Source of the DNA: Syntrophobacteria bacterium
GTDB taxonomy: Bacteria; Desulfobacterota; Syntrophobacteria; JARFUL01
Assembly: GCA_029289015.1 (NCBI GenBank)
Contig: JARFUL010000320.1
Span: 1-14,867, forward strand
Direction of reading: 5' to 3'
DNA length: 14,867 bases
In this document: positions 1 to 6,967 of the stretch, piece by piece
Numbering within the stretch: position 1 is the stretch's first letter
Layout of the letters: each line of letters begins with the position of its first letter
The notes under the pieces: generated by a model
What the model saw: the letters and a program-made list of their open reading frames with translations, nothing else
Told to the model about the DNA's origin: nothing
Databases searched by the model: none
Made by a program: the position numbers and the translations under genes

Positions 1-81
1 GGCCATCAGGGGCGCGGCCGCAAGCACGAGCGCGAGCGCAAGAATCAGAGCCGTTAAGCCTTTCCCGTTCCTCGCAAACAT
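1..81 (-). CDS. N-terminus of an exported protein (partial, runs off the window)
   Basis: Reading the minus strand from an ATG at 81 gives 27 codons that run off the left edge: MFARNGKGLTALILALALVL followed by AAAPLMA. This is a textbook Sec signal peptide: a short basic start (R4, K7), a long Ala/Leu hydrophobic core, and an Ala-rich end suitable for signal peptidase I or a nearby lipobox beyond the edge. An AGGAAG lies directly before the ATG, with a GGCGGG a little further upstream. The mature protein is outside the window, so its function cannot be named. It is divergent from the glycosyltransferase at 925. Confidence 0.5.
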   Translation of the reverse strand, partial: MFARNGKGLTALILALALVLAAAPLMA

Positions 82-394
82 CTTCCTAACCCGCCTTTCA
101 GGGGATAGCAATTTCGAGAATGCGAATATTTTTTTGTCTGATCAATGCAAAAACCCTCGCCGGCCCGGCCCCTGCACCAGAGACCCGGGTCGCCGGGATG
201 GCAGCCTCGCGCGCTGAGGGGAGAGTCTGCGGGGTACTCGACTTTTAGGAGAGAAAGGGCTGGCCAACGAGAGCCTGGACAATGGAGCTCTTCGCTTTAC
301 CCGGCGGACGGTATTCATCTCTTGGCAGAGTAGCGTAAATCGGAATAAATTTCTGTTAACTACTTCACACTTTTATGGATTTCTTTAATTATGA

Positions 395-528
395 GCTTTC
401 CGGGACAGGACATTTTTGCTGGGTAGATTCCCCGCCAAACAGGGTGATTGCGCGGCAAATTTCACCACGCTCGCGTGAGCCGCGCGCCGGGCCCGGTGTT
501 ATTTAATATCGGAGGCCCCGGCTTTTTT
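395..528 (+). ncRNA. Candidate small RNA ending in an intrinsic terminator
   Basis: Three consecutive hairpins lie on the plus strand with no coding gene around them. The first (443-466) pairs GGTGATTGC with GCAA and TCACC around a GCG loop, giving 9 base pairs with a 3-base bulge. The second is GCTC-GCGT-GAGC at 469-480. The third is the terminator at 486-528. A weak sigma-70-like promoter, TTCACA (364-369) with a 17-base spacer to AATTAT (387-392), would start a transcript of roughly 130 bases. No family is recognised. It could instead be an attenuated leader of the glycosyltransferase at 925. The 5' end is a guess. Confidence 0.3.
486..528 (+). terminator. Intrinsic terminator with no upstream protein gene
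   Basis: GCCGGGCC (486-493) pairs with GGCCCCGGC (514-522), allowing one bulge, and is followed directly by six T (523-528). The loop is AT-rich. A GC-rich stem followed at once by a T run is the standard rho-independent form, oriented for plus-strand transcripts. No plus-strand protein gene precedes it in the window. Confidence 0.55.
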
Positions 529-555
529 AGGAAAAGATATCGCTTTGGCAACTGT

Positions 556-567
556 TTTTGCTACAAT
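556..567 (+). promoter_or_regulatory. Possible extended -10 promoter upstream of the glycosyltransferase
   Basis: TTGCTACAAT contains TG-C-TACAAT, an extended -10 hexamer with TACAAT at 562-567. No matching -35 is seen at normal spacing, as is allowed for extended -10 promoters. It would give the gene at 925 a leader of about 350 bases. A similar TGCTA-start element precedes glnA (11997-12004) and the radical SAM operon. Support is by consensus only. Confidence 0.25.
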
Positions 568-924
568 GCCTCTTTTCAAGGAGCATCCTTCCCGGTGGCT
601 TGAATGCTTCCATCAAGAATGGGACAGCCTGGCGCGCGAGGGGGGGTTCAGCCCGATCTTGGGGTCGAATGCCTCATAATTTTAGCTAGCTACAGGCCCC
701 TTGCGAAAAATAGGATGGAACCGGCAATAAACATGGACCCTGGTACTGACTTATATCTCAAAGATATTTATACTGCTTGCTCAAAGAGATAAGAATTGAT
801 TGAGTAAAGCTCACAAATGAAAGGATAGCCGTTGGCAGTGTCGTCAGTCTGGAGGAAACCCATATTGCCTGCCCCGATTCATGGAAAGGGGGCGGGGGAG
901 ACCGCGCCTTGAGGTGTTGACGCG

Positions 925-2592
925 ATGCAAAGGCATCTTATTGTCCTCGGGCTTCTCCTCTCCATAAGCCTTCCGACCTTCCTCTGCCGGAACCTTTGGA
1001 ATCCGGACGAGCCCCGCTACGCGCAGGTGGCCTCCGAGATGACCATCCGGTCCGACTACCTCGTGCCCCACCTCAACCGCGAGGTCTACCCGGAAAAGCC
1101 TCCGGTCTTCTTCTGGCTCATAATCGCGGCGAAAAAGATCTTCGGCCGGGAGTACGCGTCCCGGGCCGTATCGCTCCTGGCCGCGCTCCTCGTGGCCTCG
1201 CTGACCTATCTCATGGGTCAAAGGCTCCTGGGCGAAGAGGAGGGGTTCTTGGGCGCGCTGGTGCTCATAACGTCGGGGATGTTCGTGGTCTTGGCCCAGG
1301 TGGGCAACATGGACACCCTGCTGACCCTCTTTGTAACGCTCGCGCTCTTTTGTTTCCTCGAATCCCAAAGCCGTAAGAAGAGGGGCCGCTGGCTGGTTCT
1401 GTCATACCTTTTCATGGCCCTGGGAACCCTCACCAAGGGCCCCGTGGCCCTGGCCCTCGCGTACCTGGTGATCCTTGTCTGGCTTATCTATTCCAGGGGA
1501 AAGGGGATTTTTAAAGAGCGCCATCTCCTGTGGGGGCCTCTATTCGCGCTCTTTATCGTGGGGCTCTGGTTCGCGCCCGCGTGCCTCAAGGGCGGGAGCC
1601 AGTATTTCCAGGTCATCATGAAGAAGCAGATCGCGGGCCGCGCGATGGACACCTGGAGCCACAGGCAGCCCTTCTTCTACTACCTCATCGTGTTCCCGCT
1701 GGTCTTCCTCCCGTGGTCCGGGCTGGTCCCGGGTGCGCTCAAGAGCGCGTGGAAGTCGAGGAAGGACCCGGAACTCTTCCTCCTTGTGTGGGCTTTGGTG
1801 ATCTTCGTCTTTTTCAGCATAATAAGCTCAAAGAGGGAGAGATACCTCCTGCCGCTCTACCCGGCCGCGTCTTTGCTTGCGGGCCGCTGGCTCGTGGAGC
1901 TCTCCAGGAGGAGAAAGGGGGCCCTTTCTCCCTTTTTGTTCTTCATCCTCGCGTCGATCTGTGTGTGCGCGCTATACTTTTTGCCCCTGGACGCGGCTGT
2001 GCGGCCCATAGAGAAATACTTCAGGTCCGAGGGCGGATACGCGCTCATCAAGGCCACGGGGCTGGGGGTCCAGGTGCTTGCCATTGCGGTCGCGGCTTTG
2101 GGGCTTTCCATCGCGGGGATTCGCGCGTCCCGCAGGGGAATGGTGAGGGCCGCGGCCTGCTATGTGGTCGCGCTCATAATTCTCTTCTCCTACTCCACCA
2201 ATTTTACGGTCCTCAAGAGGCTCGACAAGATAAAGTCTTTCAGGAGCTTCACGGAAGAGGTGAAGGCCAAGCTCAACCCCGGGGAGGAGCTTAAACTGTG
2301 GCGGAGGTGGTTCTCCGGCGCGGTGAACCTCTACATGGGAGAGGGCTTTATAGAGACCCTCTACGAGGAGTTCCAGTTCGAGCATTTCGGCCAGGCCGGG
2401 CGGTCCTTCAGCGTGGTATTCGCGAAGAAGGATTTTAACGAGCTGGGTGAGTACTCGAAGGCGAGGCTCAAGATTCTGGCCCGGGGAAAGAATGGAAACC
2501 TGGACCTCGTCTTGGTCCGCTTCACCCCCAGGAAGAGCGACCTGCTCCCCGCCCTCATAAAGCGCGGCGCGCGCACCAGGCCAGACACCTAG
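925..2592 (+). CDS. ArnT/GT83-family integral-membrane glycosyltransferase
   Basis: A 555-residue polytopic membrane protein of the PMT_2/ArnT type. These enzymes move a sugar from a polyprenyl-phosphate carrier to lipid A or another acceptor on the periplasmic side of the inner membrane. After the first membrane helix comes NPDEPRYAQVASEM (residues 26-39); D28/E29 fit the acidic pair conserved in the first periplasmic loop of the family. It is followed by VPHLN and YPEKPPVFFWL (about 47-65), also typical. A later segment with HRQPFFYYL and PLVFLPW (about 246-263) matches the family's second loop. Many hydrophobic helices follow, then a soluble C-terminal domain from about residue 430. Length is normal for ArnT-like proteins. 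GAGGTG lies 8 bases before the ATG. The sugar and acceptor cannot be told from sequence. It stands alone in its orientation and converges on the TPR gene. Confidence 0.85.
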   Translation: MQRHLIVLGLLLSISLPTFLCRNLWNPDEPRYAQVASEMTIRSDYLVPHLNREVYPEKPPVFFWLIIAAKKIFGREYASRAVSLLAALLVASLTYLMGQRLLGEEEGFLGALVLITSGMFVVLAQVGNMDTLLTLFVTLALFCFLESQSRKKRGRWLVLSYLFMALGTLTKGPVALALAYLVILVWLIYSRGKGIFKERHLLWGPLFALFIVGLWFAPACLKGGSQYFQVIMKKQIAGRAMDTWSHRQPFFYYLIVFPLVFLPWSGLVPGALKSAWKSRKDPELFLLVWALVIFVFFSIISSKRERYLLPLYPAASLLAGRWLVELSRRRKGALSPFLFFILASICVCALYFLPLDAAVRPIEKYFRSEGGYALIKATGLGVQVLAIAVAALGLSIAGIRASRRGMVRAAACYVVALIILFSYSTNFTVLKRLDKIKSFRSFTEEVKAKLNPGEELKLWRRWFSGAVNLYMGEGFIETLYEEFQFEHFGQAGRSFSVVFAKKDFNELGEYSKARLKILARGKNGNLDLVLVRFTPRKSDLLPALIKRGARTRPDT

Positions 2593-2633
2593 CCCGGCGC
2601 GCGCGGCCCTCTCCTCGCGCAAATCTAACGCGG

Positions 2634-2658
2634 CAAAACGGCCCGGGGGTCCCCGGGC
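2634..2658 (-). terminator. Hairpin terminator after the TPR gene
   Basis: GCCCGGGG-GT-CCCCGGGC (2641-2658) is a near-perfect inverted repeat starting directly at the stop codon of the TPR gene. On the minus strand it is followed by CG and then TTTT, so it fits a rho-independent terminator for that gene. It also sits between two convergent genes and could block read-through from either side, although the plus-strand side lacks a T run. Confidence 0.45.
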
Positions 2659-3486
2659 TCAACCTTGATCATCTTTTTTGGGGCGCGGCAGCCTCACCCC
2701 GAAGATCACCGCGAGGGCGAGCACCAGGACGCCTATGAGCCCCGCGCGGCACACACTCTTCAGGCTCGCGATGTCCTGGGGGTAGCGAAGGCTAAGGGGG
2801 ACGTGCAGCGGGGGATAGTCCGGGGTAAAGGTAAAGGGCGCAAGCTCGATTGATCTTTGAAAATCGGCCTCGTAGAGCTCATCCTGGCCCCTGCGCCGGT
2901 GAATCTCGGCCCTGGTCGCGTATGCGTACGCGCTGGACTTGTCGTCTGCGCGCAGGGCTATGGCCCTGTTCGCGTCCCGAAGGGCCTCAGCTAGCATTCT
3001 CTCGAAGAGGTAGGCCTGGGCCCGGTGGCTGTAGGCCCTTGCCAGCCCGGGGCTCAGCTCTATCGCCTTGGTGAAGTCCCGGATGGCCTCCCTGAGCGAC
3101 CCGCTCGTATCCTGCACCCACAGCCTCGCGAGGGACGGCGCGAGCCGGTAGAGCTCCCCCATGAACCCCTCCGGGTGCCCTTTTTTCAGCCGGGCCAGCC
3201 CCCGCATCAGGTAGGCATCCGTGTGCCCGGGGTCGAGCTCTATGATCCAGGTGTAGTCCTCAATGGCCTCGTCGAGCCGCTGCTGGAAGTAGTAGTGCAC
3301 CGCGCGCGCTTCATAGGCCTCCTTGAGGCGCGGGTTCAGCCGTATGGCCTCGGTGAAGTACTCTACCTTCTTTACGGCCAGGGTGCTCTTGAGGCCCCGG
3401 CGGTAATAGTCCATCGCGTCCTGGGAGAGCGCGGGCGCGGCTGTCCAAAAAAGCTGAACGAGCAATATGGCGCAGATTATCCTCAC
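2659..3486 (-). CDS. Membrane-anchored TPR-repeat protein with signal peptide
   Basis: A 275-residue protein if started at GTG 3486. That start gives a clean signal sequence, MRIICAILLVQLFWTAAPAL (residues 1-20), cleaved probably near ALSQ-DA. Starting at the first ATG (MDYYRRG) would remove it, and starting further upstream would run over the neighbouring intergenic region. Tetratricopeptide repeats follow: AVKKVEYFTEAIRLNP (37-52), LDEAIEDYTWIIELDPGHTDAYLMRGLARLKKG in pieces (71-103), LREAIRDFTKAIELSPGLARAY (131-152), and a fourth degenerate one (165-180). A C-terminal hydrophobic helix (about 248-266) ends in a basic tail, so the TPR domain is most likely periplasmic and tethered to the inner membrane. 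TPR domains bind other proteins; no specific partner is evident. The ribosome-binding site is weak. It runs convergent to the glycosyltransferase and divergent from the small gene at 3724. Confidence 0.75.
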   Translation of the reverse strand: MRIICAILLVQLFWTAAPALSQDAMDYYRRGLKSTLAVKKVEYFTEAIRLNPRLKEAYEARAVHYYFQQRLDEAIEDYTWIIELDPGHTDAYLMRGLARLKKGHPEGFMGELYRLAPSLARLWVQDTSGSLREAIRDFTKAIELSPGLARAYSHRAQAYLFERMLAEALRDANRAIALRADDKSSAYAYATRAEIHRRRGQDELYEADFQRSIELAPFTFTPDYPPLHVPLSLRYPQDIASLKSVCRAGLIGVLVLALAVIFGVRLPRPKKDDQG

Positions 3487-3519
3487 GGTCTCTTGTGTCC
3501 AATGTGTCGGCCGTTGCCA

Positions 3520-3531
3520 AAGGGATCCCTT
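3520..3531. promoter_or_regulatory. 12-base perfect palindrome upstream of the TPR gene
   Basis: AAGGGATCCCTT is a perfect 12-base palindrome lying 34 bases before the GTG start of the TPR gene, inside the divergent intergenic region 3487-3723. The position suits an operator, but no regulator or second copy is known to support this. Confidence 0.15.
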
Positions 3532-3723
3532 ACCTTTCAGGTTACCCGAGGATCGAGGCGTGGGCAACAAAAAACTCTCGGACCCGGTGCCGCATAGAAG
3601 GTGAAGCCCGGGAAATGGACGCGGGTTCCCGGCCCCGTTATTCCCCTGGTCCCCTTTCCTTTGAAATGTTCGGGGAAATCGGCAAGAATACGGGAAGGAC
3701 TTCACCTCAGCGGGGGATTGAAG

Positions 3724-4023
3724 ATGCGCCCCACCAGGCTCCTGATGGAGCTTGAGACCCTGGCCGCCAGGCTCGGCGTCACGGTGAGCTACGAGAGCCT
3801 GCCGGACAGCCGCTCCGGCCTTTGCCGCCTGCACGACGAGTACCTGCTCATCATTGACAGGCGCCTCACCAAGGGGGAGCAGGTCGAGGTGTTCCTCGAC
3901 GCGCTCCGCGGCTTCGACCTGGAGGGCGTCCACGTGCTGCCCCGGATCAGGTCCCTCATAGAGACGCCCGGCAAAGAAGCACGGGCAAGACCCGAAGAGC
4001 CCCTGGACCGCCTTGAGGACTAA
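3724..4023 (+). CDS. Small conserved protein of unknown function
   Basis: A 99-residue protein. The ATG at 3724 is chosen because GGGGG lies about 9 bases upstream and because the sequence before it is unlike protein. The pattern is LETLAARLGVTVSYE (10-24), GLCRLHDEYLLIIDRRL (32-48), then a helix VEVFLDALRGFDLEGVHVLP (54-73) and a charged, disordered tail. From memory, this arrangement (a short helix, 'GLCRLrge...lliDrrl', 'fdlegvylpP') recurs in a small uncharacterised family seen in several bacterial phyla; no function is known to me. It overlaps nothing, converges on the aminotransferase with an 18-base gap, and shows no signal peptide, so it is cytoplasmic. Confidence 0.65.
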   Translation: MRPTRLLMELETLAARLGVTVSYESLPDSRSGLCRLHDEYLLIIDRRLTKGEQVEVFLDALRGFDLEGVHVLPRIRSLIETPGKEARARPEEPLDRLED

Positions 4024-4041
4024 GGGGCCGCGCTCTATGGT

Positions 4042-5211
4042 CTAGCCGTAGAACTCGAGGATGCACTCCGCCACATACTCGATCTCTTTGGACTCGAGCT
4101 CCGGGAAGACGGGGAGCGCGAGGACCTCCCCAGCGGCCCTCTCCGACTCGGGCATGGACCCCGGCCCGTAACCCAGGGGAGCGAAGCACTCCTGGAGGTG
4201 GAGGGGAACCGGGTAGTAGATCTCGGTGCCCACCCCCCTTTCCGCGAGGTGCTCCTTGAGGGAGTCCCTGTCTTGGGCCCGGATCACGTACTGGTTGAAC
4301 ACGTGGGGCCTTTTGCCATCTGCCGTCACTTTGGGGAGAGAGACCAGCCCCTCCCGCACTGGACCGGATGACTCGAGAAGCCCGTTGTATGCCCGTGCGT
4401 TGGCCCTTCTCTTTTCGGTCCAGGCCTCAAGGAGGGGCAGCTTGGCCAGGAGCACCGCGGCCTGGAGCTCGTCCAGCCTGAAGTTGCCGCCTATTATCTG
4501 GTGGTAATACTTCGGAAAGCCCCCGTGCACCCTGAGCCGGGTTATCTTCTCCCCCAGTTCGCCATCCGAGGAGACAAAACCCGCGTCACCCGCGGCGCCC
4601 AGGTTCTTGGTGGGGAAGAAGGAGAAGCACCCCGCGCGGCCGATGGAGCCCGCGGGTCTGCCCTTGAAATCCGCGCCAATGGCCTGGGCCGCGTCCTCCA
4701 CCACCGCGACGCGGTATCTCGCGGCCATATCCACGAGGGGCTCCATGTCGGCAACCTGGCCGAAGATGTGGACCGGCAGAATCGCGACCACCTCTTCGCC
4801 GGTACTCTTCAGCCTCGGGCCGCTGGGGGCCCCGTCAGTTTCATTCTCGAAGAACTCGGCAAGCCCGGCCGGGCTCAGGTTGAAGGAGACCGGGTCTATG
4901 TCCACGAACACCGGCCTCGCGCCCAGCCTGGAGACCACCCCCGCGGTGGCAAAGAAGGTGAAGGGGGTGGTGACCACCGCGGTGCCCGGGCCCGCGTCCA
5001 GCGCCATGAGGGAGATCAGGAGCGCGTCGGTGCCTGAGGAGACCCCCACCGCGGACTCCACCCCCACGTACTGCGCGAGCCTTGTCTCGAGCTCCTTTAC
5101 CTTGGGCCCGAGGATGAACCTCTGGGACGCGAAGACCTCGTCTACCTGGGCCCGGACGTCTCTCTCTATGGATGCGAACTGCCGTTTCAGATCAACGAGT
5201 GGAACTTTCAT
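4042..5211 (-). CDS. DegT/DnrJ/EryC1 sugar aminotransferase (WbpE-like)
   Basis: A 389-residue PLP-dependent aminotransferase. SSGTDALLISLMAL (58-71) binds the cofactor phosphate, VEDAAQAIGA (171-180) carries the Asp (D173) that holds the pyridine nitrogen, and SFFPTKNLGAAGDAG (197-211) carries the Schiff-base lysine K202. The C-terminal half has the usual NFRLDELQAAVLL. Length is normal. The ATG overlaps the stop of the upstream fusion gene as ATGA (5208-5211), so translation is coupled. With a WbpB/WbpD-type partner directly upstream, the likely reaction is glutamate-dependent amination of the 3-keto group of UDP-2-acetamido-2-deoxy-3-keto-glucuronate, as for Pseudomonas WbpE. The family also aminates 4-keto sugars, so the substrate is inferred from context. 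The protein is cytoplasmic. Confidence 0.88.
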   Translation of the reverse strand: MKVPLVDLKRQFASIERDVRAQVDEVFASQRFILGPKVKELETRLAQYVGVESAVGVSSGTDALLISLMALDAGPGTAVVTTPFTFFATAGVVSRLGARPVFVDIDPVSFNLSPAGLAEFFENETDGAPSGPRLKSTGEEVVAILPVHIFGQVADMEPLVDMAARYRVAVVEDAAQAIGADFKGRPAGSIGRAGCFSFFPTKNLGAAGDAGFVSSDGELGEKITRLRVHGGFPKYYHQIIGGNFRLDELQAAVLLAKLPLLEAWTEKRRANARAYNGLLESSGPVREGLVSLPKVTADGKRPHVFNQYVIRAQDRDSLKEHLAERGVGTEIYYPVPLHLQECFAPLGYGPGSMPESERAAGEVLALPVFPELESKEIEYVAECILEFYG

Positions 5212-6791
5212 ACCTGCTCCTTTACGGGCTCTACACTCTCTTCCGAAATTTTCCTGTATGCTTCGCCGCAGGCCCGGCAGACCGCGCTTGCGCCATCAAA
5301 GTCAAGCTGTATCCCGCACGCGCACATAAAGCCCGTGAGCCTCGCGGGGATCCCCATCACCAGCCCGTAGTCCGGCACGTTTTTCGTGACCAGCGCGCCC
5401 GCGGCCACAAAAGAGTATGCTCCCAGGGTGGTGCCGCACAGAATGGTCGCGTTCGCGCCGATGGTCGCGTGCCTCTTCACCAGGGTGGTCCTGAGCTCCT
5501 TCATGCGGGGGATCGCGGACCTGGGGTTCATCACGTTGGTGAAGACCATGGAAGGCCCCAGGAACACGAACTCCTCAAGGGTCACGCCCTGGTAGATGGA
5601 CACGTTGTTCTGGACCTTGCACCCCTGGCCGATGGACACGCGCCGGCCCACCAGGACGTTCTGGCCTATGCGGCAGTTCGGGCCTATGTCCGCGTCCTCC
5701 ATCACGTGGGAGAAGTGCCAGATGGTGGTGCCCTCCCCCACCTTGGCCCCCCGGTCAACGTAGGACGATTCGTGGACGAAGTATCCGGGCTTTGGCCGCG
5801 CCACCTCGATGGGCGCGCCCTTCATCTTCAGGGACCTCTGGCACGCGTCGAGAACCTTGAGCACCCTGAGCCCGGATTCGCCGTCCGTGAGGGGAGAGGT
5901 TCCCTTTTCCACGCAGTCCAGAAAATGGGCGCACTCGTTATGAAGCGGCTCCTCGTCGGGAATCTCTACCACCTCCGGGTCCTTCTTCCTGGGCACGGGC
6001 ATGCGGTTTATCCAGTCGATCCCCTCGTCGTAGAGCTTCAGCTTGCCCTCCTCGGCCACGTCGTCGAACACGGCCATCTTCCGGTCCCCCACCACCACCA
6101 GCCGCTGCTCCTTGTAGGGATGGAGCCAGCTCACAAAGATGTGGGCCCTCGCGCCGGACCCGAAGGAGAGGGTGGAGACCGTTACGTCCGCGACCTCGTG
6201 GTGGAGGTAGCTTCCGCCCACCGCGGTCACCTCGAAGGGCTCCTCCCCGAGGAGCCTGGTTATGACCGCTATGTCGTGGGGCGCGAAGGACCACAGGATG
6301 TTCTCCTCGGTCCGGACCTTGCCGAGGTTGAGCCGCTGGGAGTAGAGGTAGTTGATCCTCCCCAGCTCGCCCCGGTCGATGAGCTCCTTGAGCCTCCTCA
6401 CCGCGGGGTGATACTCCAGGATATGCCCCACCATCAGGACCCTGGACCTGTCCCGGGCCAGGCCAACCAACTCTTCGCCGTCCTCCACCTTCAGGGCCAG
6501 GGGCTTCTCCACCAGCACGTGCTTGTTGGCCAGGAGGGCCTCCCTGGCCATCTGGTAGTGGGCCTCAGCAGGGGTGGCCAAAACAACGGCCTCTATGTCG
6601 TCCCTCCTGAGAACCTGGGAGTAGGACTGGGTGAGATCCACCCCGGGGTACTGGGACGCGGCCCGCTCAAGGGAGGAGGTCTCCCTGTCGCAGATGAGAC
6701 TGAGCGCGCCGAGCCCGCTGAAGTTCCGTACCAGGTTCTTGCCCCAATAGCCGAATCCTACGCAGGCTACACTGACCACAATCGCCTCCAT
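5208..6791 (-). CDS. Fused Gfo/Idh/MocA oxidoreductase and hexapeptide N-acetyltransferase (WbpB-WbpD type)
   Basis: A 527-residue two-domain enzyme. Residues 1 to about 325 are a Gfo/Idh/MocA dehydrogenase with VGFGYWGKNLVRNF (11-24) for NAD(H) binding and the signature VEKPLAL (94-100). Residues about 338-485 form a left-handed beta-helix acyltransferase with repeated hexapeptides, WHFSHVMEDADIG (358-370) and the loop ending AAGALVTKNVPDYGLVMGIPA. A short C-terminal Cys cluster (C490, C492, C505, C508) looks like a zinc ribbon. In UDP-2,3-diacetamido-hexuronate synthesis, WbpB oxidises C3 of UDP-GlcNAcA and WbpD acetylates the 3-amine. Here both are on one chain and the aminotransferase for the middle step overlaps it. 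Start choice: ATG 6791 has GGGGAG only 2 bases before it, whereas GTG 6779 has GGAGG 5 bases before it and gives VVSVACVGFGYWG, so 6779 is a good alternative. Confidence 0.85.
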   Translation of the reverse strand: MEAIVVSVACVGFGYWGKNLVRNFSGLGALSLICDRETSSLERAASQYPGVDLTQSYSQVLRRDDIEAVVLATPAEAHYQMAREALLANKHVLVEKPLALKVEDGEELVGLARDRSRVLMVGHILEYHPAVRRLKELIDRGELGRINYLYSQRLNLGKVRTEENILWSFAPHDIAVITRLLGEEPFEVTAVGGSYLHHEVADVTVSTLSFGSGARAHIFVSWLHPYKEQRLVVVGDRKMAVFDDVAEEGKLKLYDEGIDWINRMPVPRKKDPEVVEIPDEEPLHNECAHFLDCVEKGTSPLTDGESGLRVLKVLDACQRSLKMKGAPIEVARPKPGYFVHESSYVDRGAKVGEGTTIWHFSHVMEDADIGPNCRIGQNVLVGRRVSIGQGCKVQNNVSIYQGVTLEEFVFLGPSMVFTNVMNPRSAIPRMKELRTTLVKRHATIGANATILCGTTLGAYSFVAAGALVTKNVPDYGLVMGIPARLTGFMCACGIQLDFDGASAVCRACGEAYRKISEESVEPVKEQV

Positions 6792-6967
6792 AACTCCCCG
6801 AAACGAGGAGACAACCCCCCGTCCCGGGCCTCACGGTACAAGATGAAAAACACCTAGTTATCTAAAAACGTCAGGGCAAGGCAAATACAATTCGCTGCCC
6901 GCTCAATTCCATATGTCCCCGGCCCGCGGGCGCCAAAAGAGCTTCCTGGGCAGTGCCTTCCCTATCC

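Larger units (their letters stand above)
82..924. other. Long intergenic region between divergent genes
   Basis: This 843-base stretch contains no convincing protein gene. The two short plus-strand ORFs in it (145-333 and 604-792) have no recognisable domain and no good ribosome-binding site. Positions 145-230 are GC-rich and stem-forming, 331-400 are AT-rich, and 443-528 contain three successive hairpins ending in a terminator (listed separately). Positions 578-617 hold two more small hairpins, AAGGA-GCA-TCCTT and CTTGA-N9-TCAAG, and 753-767 hold ATATCT-CAA-AGATAT. No known riboswitch consensus was recognised. Confidence 0.6.

Noticed and set aside
181..240. Possible riboswitch-like three-way junction (AGAC/GTCT closing CCGG and CCTC/GAGG hairpins)
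   Set aside because: Stems are short and GC-rich, and I could not match the cobalamin, TPP, c-di-GMP, glycine or ydaO consensus.
145..333. 62-codon ORF in the left intergenic region
   Set aside because: It has no ribosome-binding site, no domain, and a Pro/Arg/Gly-rich composition expected of random GC-rich sequence.
640..690. tRNA-like T-arm sequence (GGTCGAAT)
   Set aside because: No matching stem, anticodon arm or acceptor stem surrounds it.
3487..3933. Upstream extension of the TPR gene's open frame
   Set aside because: The extended part resembles no protein, overlaps the small plus-strand gene, and would bury the signal peptide internally.
5172..6857. Plus-strand open frame of 561 codons opposite the WbpB-WbpD fusion
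   Set aside because: It is antisense to a clear two-domain enzyme and to the start of the aminotransferase, has a His/Gly/Val/Pro-rich low-information translation, and matches no family. High GC at third positions creates such frames.
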